Shown in pieces: positions 39,983 to 48,682 of a DNA stretch of 64,000 nt. The first letter of the stretch is position 1. Each line of letters starts with the position of its first letter. The notes beneath the pieces are model-generated. The model made no database searches, was not told the DNA's origin, and saw nothing but the letters and a program-made list of their open reading frames with translations. The stretch covers positions 62,001 to 126,000 of the forward strand of contig NZ_AFPJ01000032.1 of assembly GCF_000220505.1 (NCBI RefSeq). Reading direction: 5' to 3'. The position numbers and the translations under genes are program-made. The DNA is from Microbulbifer agarilyticus S89 (GTDB lineage: Bacteria > Pseudomonadota > Gammaproteobacteria > Pseudomonadales > Cellvibrionaceae).

Positions 39983-41242
39983 ATGAAAGTCTTACGTTTT
40001 GGCCTTATCGCCGTCACCTCCCTGCTGTTGCTGGCCGCTCTGATCGCACCCCGCCTGATCGGCCCCCAGGTAGAAATGGTGCTGCAACAGCAACTCAGCC
40101 AGCAAGACAATATCGAACTGACCGGCTATCAGCGCGGCTGGTTTGGCGCCGAGGCGGTGACCCTGCTCATCGGCAAAGACGGCAAGACCGAAACCCAGAG
40201 CGAGATCCAGCACGGCCCCGTGCTGTTCACCCGTAGCGGTCTAAAGGTCGGCGCCCTGTATGCGGAAACCCGCCTGACCGGCAAGCAACTGGAACCGTCC
40301 CTGCGTCACCAGCTGGAGGCCTACTACGGCCCGCTCAGTCAGGTGCTCGATGACAGTCCGGTGGTGGTCGAAACCCTCGTTGCCACCAACAACCGCGTAA
40401 TCAACACCCTGCATCTGCAACCCATCGACCGCAACGTGGCCGATCAGCAAATCCAGTTTGCCGGGGGCAAGATTCGCCTGGTGACCGATTACACGGGCCA
40501 GCAGCAAGATAGCCGCTTCGAATTGGGTGAGTTTGTGCGTATGGATGGCCACCGCGAAGCACTGTACCTGCAGTCCGCCAGTGGCGATTTCACCCTGGCG
40601 TCCACCGGCGCGGGCACCCTGCAAGTCAAATTGCCACTGGTGCGCACCAACAATGATTCCGGGCCCGTGGAACTGCGCGATGTTGCACTGGACTACACCG
40701 GCGAACTGGTGGCACCAAAGACCCTGAAGGTGCAAACCGCCATCAACCTGCCAGACATTCAGTCCGCCACACCCGCCAGCAGCCTTACCCAGCAGCTGCA
40801 TCTGCCGGCGGTGACCTATGACGACCTGCACCACTTTCTGTACAGCCTGTTACTCAAGCCCTCGGCCGAGCGCAACTGGCCCCAGGTGTTCCAGCGCCCG
40901 CTGCAGGCCCAGCAACAGCTGGATATCGCGACCGCAAACGGCCCCATGCAACTGCAACTGGATGTGGACTGGAAAGGCATCCCGCGCAGCCAGCGGGTGC
41001 AGAACGACAAGCTGTTCTGGCTGGACAACCTGGAGGGCAGCGCCAATATTTCGGCTGCCGAGCAGGCGCTAATGCAGTCGCCGCTGATCATGCAGGCAAG
41101 CGCGCTAAAGCAGTACGGCTTCCTGCTGGAAGAGAACGGCCAGCTGACCATGCACCTGCAGCTGGATAAGGGGGTTCTGGCGGTCAACGGCCAGCAGCTA
41201 CCTGCGGACCTGTTTGTACTTGCGCTGATGGGCGGGCTCTAA
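39983..41242 (+). CDS. DUF945 (YdgA-like) membrane-anchored protein
   Basis: From ATG at 39983 the protein is 419 aa with an N-terminal signal anchor (LIAVTSLLLLAALIAP). The body is beta-rich, with repeated short strands and the GYQRGWFGAEA-type segment of the DUF945 family of inner-membrane, periplasm-facing proteins. No enzyme motif is seen. Upstream in-frame codons from 39932 look non-coding. It stands alone after liuE with no clear operon partner. A terminator hairpin follows, but its T run points to the minus strand. Confidence 0.78.
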   Translation: MKVLRFGLIAVTSLLLLAALIAPRLIGPQVEMVLQQQLSQQDNIELTGYQRGWFGAEAVTLLIGKDGKTETQSEIQHGPVLFTRSGLKVGALYAETRLTGKQLEPSLRHQLEAYYGPLSQVLDDSPVVVETLVATNNRVINTLHLQPIDRNVADQQIQFAGGKIRLVTDYTGQQQDSRFELGEFVRMDGHREALYLQSASGDFTLASTGAGTLQVKLPLVRTNNDSGPVELRDVALDYTGELVAPKTLKVQTAINLPDIQSATPASSLTQQLHLPAVTYDDLHHFLYSLLLKPSAERNWPQVFQRPLQAQQQLDIATANGPMQLQLDVDWKGIPRSQRVQNDKLFWLDNLEGSANISAAEQALMQSPLIMQASALKQYGFLLEENGQLTMHLQLDKGVLAVNGQQLPADLFVLALMGGL

Positions 41243-41267
41243 ACCGCGCTCGCGCCGTTTTGCAGAC

Positions 41268-41294
41268 AAAAAAAGAGCGGCCAATTGGCCGCTC
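41268..41294 (-). terminator. Rho-independent terminator, minus strand
   Basis: A perfect 20-base palindrome (GAGCGGCCAATTGGCCGCTC) is followed on the minus strand by seven T. It ends the small membrane protein gene that stops at 41357, and is convergent with the DUF945 gene. Confidence 0.85.
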
Positions 41295-41356
41295 AACGGT
41301 TTTCTCTCACCGTTTATCGTTACAACTTCCATTCTTTCATCATTCTGCGCTGCAAC

Positions 41357-41710
41357 TTAAGAGTAAGCAGGCCGATTGTCCGATAGGTTCAGCCAGCCCC
41401 GCACTACGCGATAGACCACCCAAATCCAGCTGATTCCCCAGACCACGAAACCAATCAGAATCCACACCGTCGCCCAACCGATTACAAACCACAGCAAGCT
41501 GTACCAGAAGGTGCGGATTTGCCAGCGGAAATGGGACTCCGCCAGGGTGCCGCGCACATCGCCGCGCTTGACGTAATTGATAATCACGCCCACAAAGAAA
41601 GGGACCGCGGTAAAAATACTGATGGCCTGGATCAGGTATACCAGGGTGGCGATATCGCGAGCAGAGCGCTCGCGTTCCGTTTGTTGCTCAACAGGGTACT
41701 GCTCGGACAT
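41357..41710 (-). CDS. Small membrane protein, DUF4870/Tic20-like
   Basis: A 117-aa protein from ATG at 41710, chosen for its GGAAG box 7 bases upstream. It has a cytoplasmic polar start (SEQYPVEQQTERERSARD), then three to four membrane helices including IATLVYLIQAISIFTAVPFFVGVII and the W-rich SLLWFVIGWATVWILIGFVVWGISWIW. The pattern matches small DUF4870-type proteins common in proteobacteria. It ends 63 bases before a strong terminator. No functional data exist for the type. Confidence 0.75.
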   Translation of the reverse strand: MSEQYPVEQQTERERSARDIATLVYLIQAISIFTAVPFFVGVIINYVKRGDVRGTLAESHFRWQIRTFWYSLLWFVIGWATVWILIGFVVWGISWIWVVYRVVRGWLNLSDNRPAYS

Positions 41711-41818
41711 GGCTCGACTTCCATTTATTTGCATTCATTCAACCAGCGCTAAGTGTAAGCGCTATTGCTCCTCAGGATAACCACTGCCAGCGGCTACCCA
41801 TCGTGACAATCGCCGGGT

Positions 41819-43225
41819 TTATCTCAGCGCCCACTCGGTGTGGACGTTTTTCTCACGCCAGGATTTCAGCTGTTGAATGGAAGTGCGCATCAGCCCGAGG
41901 ATCTCGGTGCGCTGGTGGCGGCAGTAATCGCGCTCACTGTCGATGGACAAGCGTGCCGACAGGGCCTTCAGGCGCCCAGAAACCACCTCTAGCCCAACAC
42001 TCTCTGCCTCAGCGGCAATGGCTTGCGCCTGGTGTTGGGCATCCAGCCAGTGTCGTCCTGTCAGGGCACTGGTAAACGCGGTGATTTTCTTCGGCAGGTT
42101 GGCAAGGCGGTCTCCCAACAACTCCGCAAACGCCAGATGGCCAAGAGTGTCCCGTTGCCGCTCAAGGGTACTTGCATTCAGCACCTTGTTGGTTCGGCCA
42201 GGTTTACCCGCGGCAGACTTGCCCTGGGACTTCTGCTCCACCCAGCTCAGCAACTGCGTCAGCTGTGCGTCGGTTGGCTCGCTGGGCAGTACACCCGACA
42301 GCCCCTTCGCCACATAGTGCTCACGATCACCCTTTTTCAGATTGTCTAACATGCCGAATATCAGCAGGTTGTCATTGGAATAGTCGCCGCGCATTTTATT
42401 CGCCGTTTCTACCCCGTCGATCAGTGGCAGGCGCACATCGATCATCACCAGGTCATATTTGGACTTGAGGGCTGCCTCGGCGCCATCGACGCCGTTACTC
42501 TCACACCGCACCTGATGGCCACTGGCCTCCAGCCGCCGCCGCAGACTGGGATGGCTGTCATTCTCAACCAGCAGAATACTCAGGGGGTGATCCGTTTCTT
42601 CCATGCCCAGCGCAGCGGCAGCGGGTGCCGCAGCCGTCTCAAGCCCCTGAGGTGTATCCTGGCCTGCACGCTGAATCTCTTCGATATTGCTGCGCAAAGT
42701 GCGGCACTGACCCAGTGCCGCCTCGGCCAGATGTCGGGTTTCATCATCACCGCCGCGGGCGAGCAGGCTCATGGTGCTCACTAGCGTTTCCAGCGGCTTG
42801 CGCATGCGGTGGCCCGTAAGGGAAAGGAAATCCCGGTGCTCTTCCTGATTCTGCTCGGCGGAAAGCTTGACCTCCTCCAGCAGCTTGTCGCGCTCCATCA
42901 GTTCATGCACGCGCGCCTGCACTTCACGAAACAACTTGGCGTTCTCCGCCTGCAAGTCAGACACCCGTGCCGCGGCAGATTCCTGCGCGGCCTGCAGCTG
43001 CGCCCGCAGGCGCACCTGCACGACCACCACGCCAATCAGTACGATACCTGCGAGGAGCAACCAAATCAGGGGGACTCCGGTATCGAGTAATAGCGCCTGT
43101 CCGGGAAAGGCAAATGCCGGGGGCGGCACTAGGCTGGCCAAAAACATGGCAGCAACCGGGAGGGAAATTCTGGTTCTGGCAGCGAAAATACGGCTACTCG
43201 CCGAACGGCAGTAGGTCATGGTCAT
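41819..43225 (-). CDS. Degenerate hybrid sensor protein (HisKA-like, receiver, Hpt-like; no kinase domain)
   Basis: A 468-aa signalling protein (start at 43225, AAGGA 5 bases upstream). Order: an N-terminal helix pair around residues 21-72, a coiled coil (75-130), and a HisKA-like dimerisation segment with His139 in TGHRMRKPLETL. There is no HATPase domain before a receiver domain (about 215-330) with Asp263 in MIDVRLP. The receiver's usual Lys-Pro is replaced by Ser-Glu-Pro. A C-terminal Hpt-like helical region follows (about 365-430), where the expected His is Gln401. It probably works by binding or dimerising rather than phosphorylating. Neighbours give no target. Confidence 0.72.
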   Translation of the reverse strand: MTMTYCRSASSRIFAARTRISLPVAAMFLASLVPPPAFAFPGQALLLDTGVPLIWLLLAGIVLIGVVVVQVRLRAQLQAAQESAAARVSDLQAENAKLFREVQARVHELMERDKLLEEVKLSAEQNQEEHRDFLSLTGHRMRKPLETLVSTMSLLARGGDDETRHLAEAALGQCRTLRSNIEEIQRAGQDTPQGLETAAAPAAAALGMEETDHPLSILLVENDSHPSLRRRLEASGHQVRCESNGVDGAEAALKSKYDLVMIDVRLPLIDGVETANKMRGDYSNDNLLIFGMLDNLKKGDREHYVAKGLSGVLPSEPTDAQLTQLLSWVEQKSQGKSAAGKPGRTNKVLNASTLERQRDTLGHLAFAELLGDRLANLPKKITAFTSALTGRHWLDAQHQAQAIAAEAESVGLEVVSGRLKALSARLSIDSERDYCRHQRTEILGLMRTSIQQLKSWREKNVHTEWALR

Positions 43226-43563
43226 ACTCATCCTTGAAACCATTGATATGTGCGGGTTAATCCTGCAACCCGATCAAAACCCACGTTGTAGACCCGTTAA
43301 CGGGAAACTTATTGGAGGGTTTTGTGTGTGTCGGCATCTCGCTAGATTGCCGACGGTCATTCGCATCCTGCTCGCGAATTACTGGACGCGATTCCTGCGC
43401 CCATCTAGCTCTCTTCTAGCTCAGTGGAAAAGTAATATTAGCGGTGTTTTACACCAAACTACCGTGCCACTTAAGCCAATTTTACGCCAATATTCCCGAA
43501 CGTGCCGGAATTCTTGCCAGGCGCATTGGAAGCCACTCCCTCAGGCAAGTCAACTTCACGCGA
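43226..43563. other. 338-bp intergenic region without a gene
   Basis: Lies between the degenerate sensor and the AlaE-type exporter, both on the minus strand. It holds the palindrome CCCGTTAACGGG at 43293-43304 and a small GGTGT/ACACC hairpin near 43443-43455. I see no tRNA, riboswitch or short coding frame. It probably carries the sensor's promoter and the end of the exporter transcript. Confidence 0.5.
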
Positions 43564-44166
43564 TTACAGTGATTTGCCACCGCAGGGGACGCTATCCATG
43601 TCGCGCGCAACAGGCGCCCCGGCATTGCGGCGCGCCCAGATCCGGCGCAGGAAATCGAGGTAAATCCCGTACGGACGCCCAAGGATCCCGGCAATCATGG
43701 CGAAGGTAATACAGGCAGTGGCAATCTCTGCCATGGATGCGCCACCGAGCATCATATTGATGGTGTAAAGCGGCAGCTGGAAGCTCAGGAACACGAAAGT
43801 ATCCACCGCATAATTATGCACAGCACCGCCGCGGCCAAAGCGATTTACTATCCAGGCGCGGTACATACTGAACGGCCGCGCGATCACCGAGTTGAACACC
43901 ACCGCCAGCAGACGGACCTTCAGGTGCTCACTCCAGCTCATCCCTGCCAGCAACAGCTCGATGGGAATGGCAATTGCCCAGGAAAAACTATTCATGGCAA
44001 ACACGTCGAGGAGCCACTCGCTCCAGCGCGTACGGCGGTTGCGACGCTCGTTGACCTGCGAATTCGTAGACTGGGTGGTTGCAACCGGCTGCTCGTCCTC
44101 CAGTACCATAACGGGAGGAGACACAGGGATGGCTTCGGTTGCCTGCGACAGTGACTGGGGCGACAT
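43564..44166 (-). CDS. alaE: L-alanine exporter, AlaE family
   Basis: Inner-membrane protein exporting L-alanine in the characterised enterobacterial member. From ATG at 44166 it is 200 aa; a GTG further up at 44208 is possible. Residues about 60-195 match AlaE: DVFAMNSFSWAIAIPIELLLAGMSWSEHLKVRLLAVVFNSVIARPFSMYRAW, an aspartate-rich loop, and GILGRPYGIYLDFLRR. The known E. coli protein is about 149 aa, so this one has a polar N-terminal extension of about 50 residues (EDEQPVATTQSTNSQVNERRNRR). Four helices are predicted. Confidence 0.8.
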   Translation of the reverse strand: MSPQSLSQATEAIPVSPPVMVLEDEQPVATTQSTNSQVNERRNRRTRWSEWLLDVFAMNSFSWAIAIPIELLLAGMSWSEHLKVRLLAVVFNSVIARPFSMYRAWIVNRFGRGGAVHNYAVDTFVFLSFQLPLYTINMMLGGASMAEIATACITFAMIAGILGRPYGIYLDFLRRIWARRNAGAPVARDMDSVPCGGKSL

Positions 44167-44417
44167 AGTGATACTTGACCTAAACCGCGGCAGGCTTGTG
44201 GCCCCCACAGGCGAGAACTGGACATTATTTGGTCACTTTTGGTGACGCCGGCGATTATATCCACCAAATCGGCAAAATCCAGCCTTACCATATTAAATAT
44301 TTATTATTTTTCGTAAATGCATCCTACTTTATGGTTATTGCCTCTTAAACCATCCTAAGCAATGCGCGATTTGGCAGACAAAAAAGCACGCCCAAGGCGG
44401 TACCAGTCATATGGTAC

Positions 44418-44498
44418 GGGGTGCGGGGTGCGGGGTGCGGGGTGCGGGGTGCGGGGTGCGGGGTGCGGGGTGCGGGGTGCGGGGTGCGGGGTGCGGGG
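44418..44498. repeat. Heptanucleotide tandem repeat (GGGGTGC)11
   Basis: Eleven perfect copies of GGGGTGC (44418-44494) plus a partial GGGG. It ends 4 bases before the stop codon end of the DUF389 gene on the minus strand, so it lies in that gene's 3' untranslated region. The plus strand has many G4 runs and could form a quadruplex. A small GTACCA/TGGTAC hairpin precedes it at 44400-44417. Confidence 0.95.
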
Positions 44499-44502
44499 CA
44501 GA

Positions 44503-45489
44503 CTATTGCAGATTGAACTGGTCGCGCAGATAGATGGCCCCCATCAATAGCAGCAGGGTACCCACCCACACGGCGATATAGATCTTCATCGCCTTGTTCG
44601 CGGATTTTTTCTGCCACCAGGTGCGCGGCTCAATCCCCTTCATCAAAAACACCAGTTTGCAGGCCAGATTGACGCACACGATATTCACCGCCAACAGCAG
44701 GCCGGCCCCCAGGGCCAGCTGCCATTTGCCCGAGCCGATCATCATGCCGAAAGTGGCGGCCGGCGGCAGCAGAGCAACGGCCACCATCACCCCGACCAAC
44801 ACACTGGACAGTCCGGAGGTCATCGACAGTGCTGCGGCAGCGCCGGATGCCAGCGCCAATACGACCGAATCCCATCCCACATAGGTGCGGGACAACAGCT
44901 CGTTGCTGAGGGTCCCCCAGGGCCAGATCAGGCCAATCACCACCGACAGGCCCACGGCTACCGCAAGCCCTACCACCAGTGTTTTCAGGGCGCTGCGCAT
45001 CAATGCGGGGTCCGCCAGTGCGGTGCCGAGGCCAAATGCCATATTCGGCCCCAGCAGCGGTGCGATCACCATGGCACCGATGACCGCTGCGACGTTGTTT
45101 TCCAGCAGGCCGATGGCGGCAACCAGCGTGGACAAAATCACCAGGATCACGTAATTCCGATCCAGCCGGGCGCTCTTTTCCGCACTGGCGTACAACGCCT
45201 CGCGCGCCGCCAGCGCCGTATCCTCCTTCTTGCGCTGCGCATCACTGGGCTTGGGCAGCGACAGCTCTACCGGAATAACCAAAACGCGCGCGCCCGCCAC
45301 ACCATCCACCAGCGGCGCAAGATCGTCGAGAAACACCTGTACCTTGTCGTCACTGGTCAGCAGGCGCATGGCCTGGTGGCCGCTCTGCACCGGACCCTCG
45401 ATACGAAACTCCTCGGCCTTGCGCGCTTCGGCAATTGCCGCGACACGGTCGGTATCGCGCGGGTCGGTGAGGATGGCGAGCAGTTTCAC
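44503..45489 (-). CDS. DUF389 (TIGR00341) integral membrane protein
   Basis: A 328-aa protein with a soluble N-terminal domain of about 110 residues. It is followed by five or six helices containing the family's signatures: NYVILVILSTLVAAIGLLENNVAAVIGAMVIAPLLGPNMAFGLG and SGLSSVLVGVMVAVALLPPAATFGMMIGSG. The function of this widespread family is unknown. It lies 19 bp downstream of a TonB receptor on the same strand. Its 3' end runs into a heptamer microsatellite and there is no strong terminator before it. Confidence 0.87.
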   Translation of the reverse strand: MKLLAILTDPRDTDRVAAIAEARKAEEFRIEGPVQSGHQAMRLLTSDDKVQVFLDDLAPLVDGVAGARVLVIPVELSLPKPSDAQRKKEDTALAAREALYASAEKSARLDRNYVILVILSTLVAAIGLLENNVAAVIGAMVIAPLLGPNMAFGLGTALADPALMRSALKTLVVGLAVAVGLSVVIGLIWPWGTLSNELLSRTYVGWDSVVLALASGAAAALSMTSGLSSVLVGVMVAVALLPPAATFGMMIGSGKWQLALGAGLLLAVNIVCVNLACKLVFLMKGIEPRTWWQKKSANKAMKIYIAVWVGTLLLLMGAIYLRDQFNLQ

Positions 45490-45507
45490 AGTAGTTTCCG
45501 CAGGCGA

Positions 45508-47556
45508 TCAGAATTGGTAGCGCAACGCTGCGCGCAGGGTGCGCGGCTCGAAGATGTGGTAGTGGAGGTCTTCTACCCCTGCGGCCCCCTCACCCGGAAG
45601 GCGCGACGCATAGAAGTAATCCACATCGTGGTCATCTGAATTCAGGGCGTTCAGCAGGTCCAGCTGCAACCGCCAGCGATTCAGGTCGCGCCCGAGGCGA
45701 AGATTTACCAGCAATGAACCCGCCGACTCGACCGCACCATCCTCCAGCAACGGGTAGGCACTGAAATGGCGCAAATGTAGCGACGCAAACCAGCCGCTGT
45801 CACCCCTATAGTTGATGGCCGCGCTGGCCACCAGCGGAATTGCGCCGGGAATTTCATTCCCGGCGGGATCGGAACCGGCAAATTGCGCATCCGTATAGGC
45901 GAGCTCCAGCTCGCCACTAATCTGCTCCGAGGCAAACCAATAGAGACCGGCCTCTAGCCCCTGTCGATCGCTGGGCCGGCTGGCTTCGGTATTGCCCGCA
46001 TCGCCCACAAACAGCAGCTCGGAATCCAGCGCCAACTGCCACAGGGCAAGGGTTGCGTGCAGCCGGTCGGTGACAAACAGCCGCGACCCGAGTTCTACCC
46101 CGCGGGACTCAACCAGCGGGTCCACCGCGTCTACCCTCTCCGCCGAAACCGGGTCCACCTGAATGACCGTACCGCGGGCGTCATTGGAATGCAGCCCCTG
46201 CCCGTAGCTCATATAGAATTCAGATACAGGCCACGGCTGCCAGGCGAGACTGGCCTTCAGCGATGCCTTGCCATCACTGCGTTGCCCGCTGTTTTGCGCA
46301 AGGCCCGCATTTACAGAAAAGTCGTAATGGTCGTAACGCAGCCCCAGATAAGAGCGCAGGGTGTCGGTCCACTGGTACTGGTTAACCGCGAACAACCCCA
46401 GGCTATCTTCCACAACCTGATCTTCGCGCACCGTCCCCGTTACGTTGCGAGCGACGGTGCGATACAGACCGACCTTGTCGATATCATCGCGGCGCCCCTG
46501 CAGGCCCAGGGTCCAGCTGGCCGCATCGCGCTGCCAAACTTGCGAAGCCTCAAACCCATATACACGGCGATCATCACGCTGTTGGAATTGGTCACCCTGG
46601 TCGGGAAAATCCAGCGCATAGGTAAAATTCGACCAGAGGGTGAAGTCGTAGTCGATGACATAAGCACTGACGGCAAGCTCACCGGCCACCGCTGCACCCG
46701 TCCAGCCAGCGGAAAAGCTGTAACGCTGCGTATTACCGCCGAGCGTGGTATCCAGGGAGCCAAAGGCATCAATGACGCCCTGAGTCACTGCGCGCGCCGG
46801 GATCTGGTCGGGTGAATTCCAGCGGTTGTCGTACCCCATAAACGTCAGGTGCCCGCGGCCGCCGGCGAGATCAGAAGACACCTTACCCAGCAGGTTCGTT
46901 TTATGTACCGACTCGTCGATATCGCTCCAGGGCCCATCATAGCCCTGCCACTCTGCCGCCAACATCACATCGCTACTGGACGCCGAGAGCGACTCCGCAA
47001 CCACCGCGCGACGATAGCCGTACTCGCCGAAACTCAGCTCGGCGAGGCCCCTGGGTAAGGTGTCCGCCAGTACAAACTGTGCAGAACCGGCCGAAGAAAA
47101 ATCCCCAACTTCCGCATAATACGGCCCCTTGCGATACCGCAGCCGCTGAACCGTCTCCGGGATCACGAAATTGAGGTCGGTGTAGCCCTGCCCGTGACCG
47201 TGAGTACGTAGGTTCACCGGCATGCCATCGACAAAGGTGGCGAAGTCGGTGCCGTGATCGAGGTTAAACCCGCGCAAGAAATACTGGTTGGCCTTGCCGC
47301 TGCCAGAGTGCTGGGTGGCCACCATGCCCGGCACAAATTCCATCAAGTCGCCGGTACGGATTAGCGGCCAGGTACCGATTTCTGTGGGCCCCACCTCACC
47401 CTGTGAAGCCGAGATCGCCTCGCCGTTTAAATTGATCTGTCGCCCAAGCACCGCCACTTCTTCCATGGCTTCTCGATCATCTTCCGCGTGGGGACGTGGC
47501 CGGTTGGCCTCTGTGAATCCATTCACAGCGACGGTCAACATGAAAACTAGGGACAT
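45508..47556 (-). CDS. TonB-dependent outer-membrane receptor
   Basis: Outer-membrane receptor of 682 aa from ATG at 47556, with a GAGG box 6 bases upstream. A signal peptide (LVFMLTVAVNGFTEA) is followed by a plug domain (PLIRTGDLMEFVPGMVATQHSGSGKANQYFLRGFNLDHGTDFATFVDGMPVNL) and a beta-barrel ending in an aromatic residue (ALRYQF). It is smaller than the receptor at 5-8 kb, and of a different subfamily. The substrate is not evident. Operon with DUF389 19 bp downstream. The extra upstream frame from 47625 looks non-coding. Confidence 0.92.
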   Translation of the reverse strand: MSLVFMLTVAVNGFTEANRPRPHAEDDREAMEEVAVLGRQINLNGEAISASQGEVGPTEIGTWPLIRTGDLMEFVPGMVATQHSGSGKANQYFLRGFNLDHGTDFATFVDGMPVNLRTHGHGQGYTDLNFVIPETVQRLRYRKGPYYAEVGDFSSAGSAQFVLADTLPRGLAELSFGEYGYRRAVVAESLSASSSDVMLAAEWQGYDGPWSDIDESVHKTNLLGKVSSDLAGGRGHLTFMGYDNRWNSPDQIPARAVTQGVIDAFGSLDTTLGGNTQRYSFSAGWTGAAVAGELAVSAYVIDYDFTLWSNFTYALDFPDQGDQFQQRDDRRVYGFEASQVWQRDAASWTLGLQGRRDDIDKVGLYRTVARNVTGTVREDQVVEDSLGLFAVNQYQWTDTLRSYLGLRYDHYDFSVNAGLAQNSGQRSDGKASLKASLAWQPWPVSEFYMSYGQGLHSNDARGTVIQVDPVSAERVDAVDPLVESRGVELGSRLFVTDRLHATLALWQLALDSELLFVGDAGNTEASRPSDRQGLEAGLYWFASEQISGELELAYTDAQFAGSDPAGNEIPGAIPLVASAAINYRGDSGWFASLHLRHFSAYPLLEDGAVESAGSLLVNLRLGRDLNRWRLQLDLLNALNSDDHDVDYFYASRLPGEGAAGVEDLHYHIFEPRTLRAALRYQF

Positions 47557-47710
47557 CAATGCCTCACTATTATTTTTAGGCGGCGGCTTTCCAAGGTGAG
47601 ATGGACTGCGCCACCGCATGCACAATGCGACGGCACATCAAACGTATTGAGTGCACTTCAAGATAGTTGAGGATGCTTGCACTGCCAGAACAGCGGGAGG
47701 AATTTCGGCG

Positions 47711-48100
47711 TCAAAAGGCATCTGCGGGGATATGACACACCACCTCTACCTGGTGTCCATCCGGGTCGCGCACAAAGGCACTGAAGTAGTCTGCGTGGTA
47801 TTCCGGACGCAGGCGTGGCGCACCACTGTCCTCGCTGCTGTCATCTGCCGTACCCGCCTTCAGCGCAGCCTGGTAAAAAGCGTGCACGGTTTCCCGGTCT
47901 TCTGCGCTAAAGGCAATATTCACGGCGGGCGCCGTGGTCGAACCACCTTTGATCAGTAACTGCGGCTTACCACCCCAGCCAAACCCGGCCCAGTCACCCA
48001 TCTCCATCGCCAGCTCATACCCCAGGGGCGCGAGCGCCGCCAGGTAAAATGCCTTGCTGCGCTCGTAGTCGTGCACAGTCAAACCGATATGGTCGAGCAT
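47711..48100 (-). CDS. VOC-superfamily (glyoxalase/bleomycin-resistance-like) protein
   Basis: Small cytoplasmic metal enzyme or binding protein of 129 aa with two beta-alpha-beta-beta-beta units. Seen: the starting MLDHIGLTVHDYERSKAFYLAALAPLG, with the first metal His, and the closing SAFVRDPDGHQVEVVCH, with the last metal-ligand Glu. These are the standard VOC signatures. Too little information remains to separate lyase, isomerase or dioxygenase members. It stands alone on the minus strand between the TonB receptor and two small genes. Confidence 0.85.
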   Translation of the reverse strand: MLDHIGLTVHDYERSKAFYLAALAPLGYELAMEMGDWAGFGWGGKPQLLIKGGSTTAPAVNIAFSAEDRETVHAFYQAALKAGTADDSSEDSGAPRLRPEYHADYFSAFVRDPDGHQVEVVCHIPADAF

Positions 48101-48234
48101 GATGAAGACCTCCCGCTAGAGATTTTTCCCGTTTGGGAGATGAGTATAGATAGCGCGCGGCGACAGCTGTGCCTGCGAGCAACCTAACAGAACTAGTCAG
48201 GCAGGAACTGGGAGGCAGCAGGGAAAGAGGCGTA

Positions 48235-48651
48235 TCAAATGATGCCGAAACAGGCGAGCAGCCCGAAGACAACAACCGCAGTGCCGCAAATAAATTGCCC
48301 GAGGATCAGCGCGCGGATAGCGAAGGTATAGCGAATACAGCGGCCCTGATTGTTCAGGTCACGGGTGAAAATTCGTGCCGGTTCAGGCAACTGTGCTTCT
48401 ATGGCGCGCAAACCAGGCACCGTCAGGTTCAGTAATTGCCGACTGCGCATATCCATCACCCAGAATATGGCCGACACAATCACTACAAATCCACCCAGCA
48501 GCACCAGAATGAGCGGATGAAACCCTTTTTCCACCGCGGTAAAAATACCGCCATCGGCGAACATGGAAAGCACCACAAAAAAGTTAAAGGCTTTTAAACG
48601 CTGCTCGGCGTTAAAACGATAATGGTCACACAGGTACTGCTGTTCGTTCAC
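48235..48651 (-). CDS. Uncharacterised membrane protein, 138 aa
   Basis: Polar N-terminus (NEQQYLCDHYRFNAEQRLKAFN) that starts the YRFNAEQR-type region seen in small sensor-linked membrane proteins, followed by helices at about 23-40, 46-65 and 108-135. A conserved-looking ISVPGLRAIEAQL-like amphipathic stretch sits between the last two. I do not recognise a family with confidence. It is about 30 bp downstream of the YciI-like gene on the same strand, and the two may be co-transcribed. Confidence 0.6.
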   Translation of the reverse strand: MNEQQYLCDHYRFNAEQRLKAFNFFVVLSMFADGGIFTAVEKGFHPLILVLLGGFVVIVSAIFWVMDMRSRQLLNLTVPGLRAIEAQLPEPARIFTRDLNNQGRCIRYTFAIRALILGQFICGTAVVVFGLLACFGII

Positions 48652-48682
48652 GGAAGGACTCTAACTGCGAAAGATGAAACGA

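Noticed and set aside
43226-43563. A tRNA or riboswitch in the gap before the degenerate sensor
   Set aside because: No cloverleaf, anticodon stem or known aptamer pattern could be read.
44345-44617. A short frame encoding repeated APRTPHP
   Set aside because: It is simply the heptamer microsatellite read in one frame, overlapping the end of the DUF389 gene.
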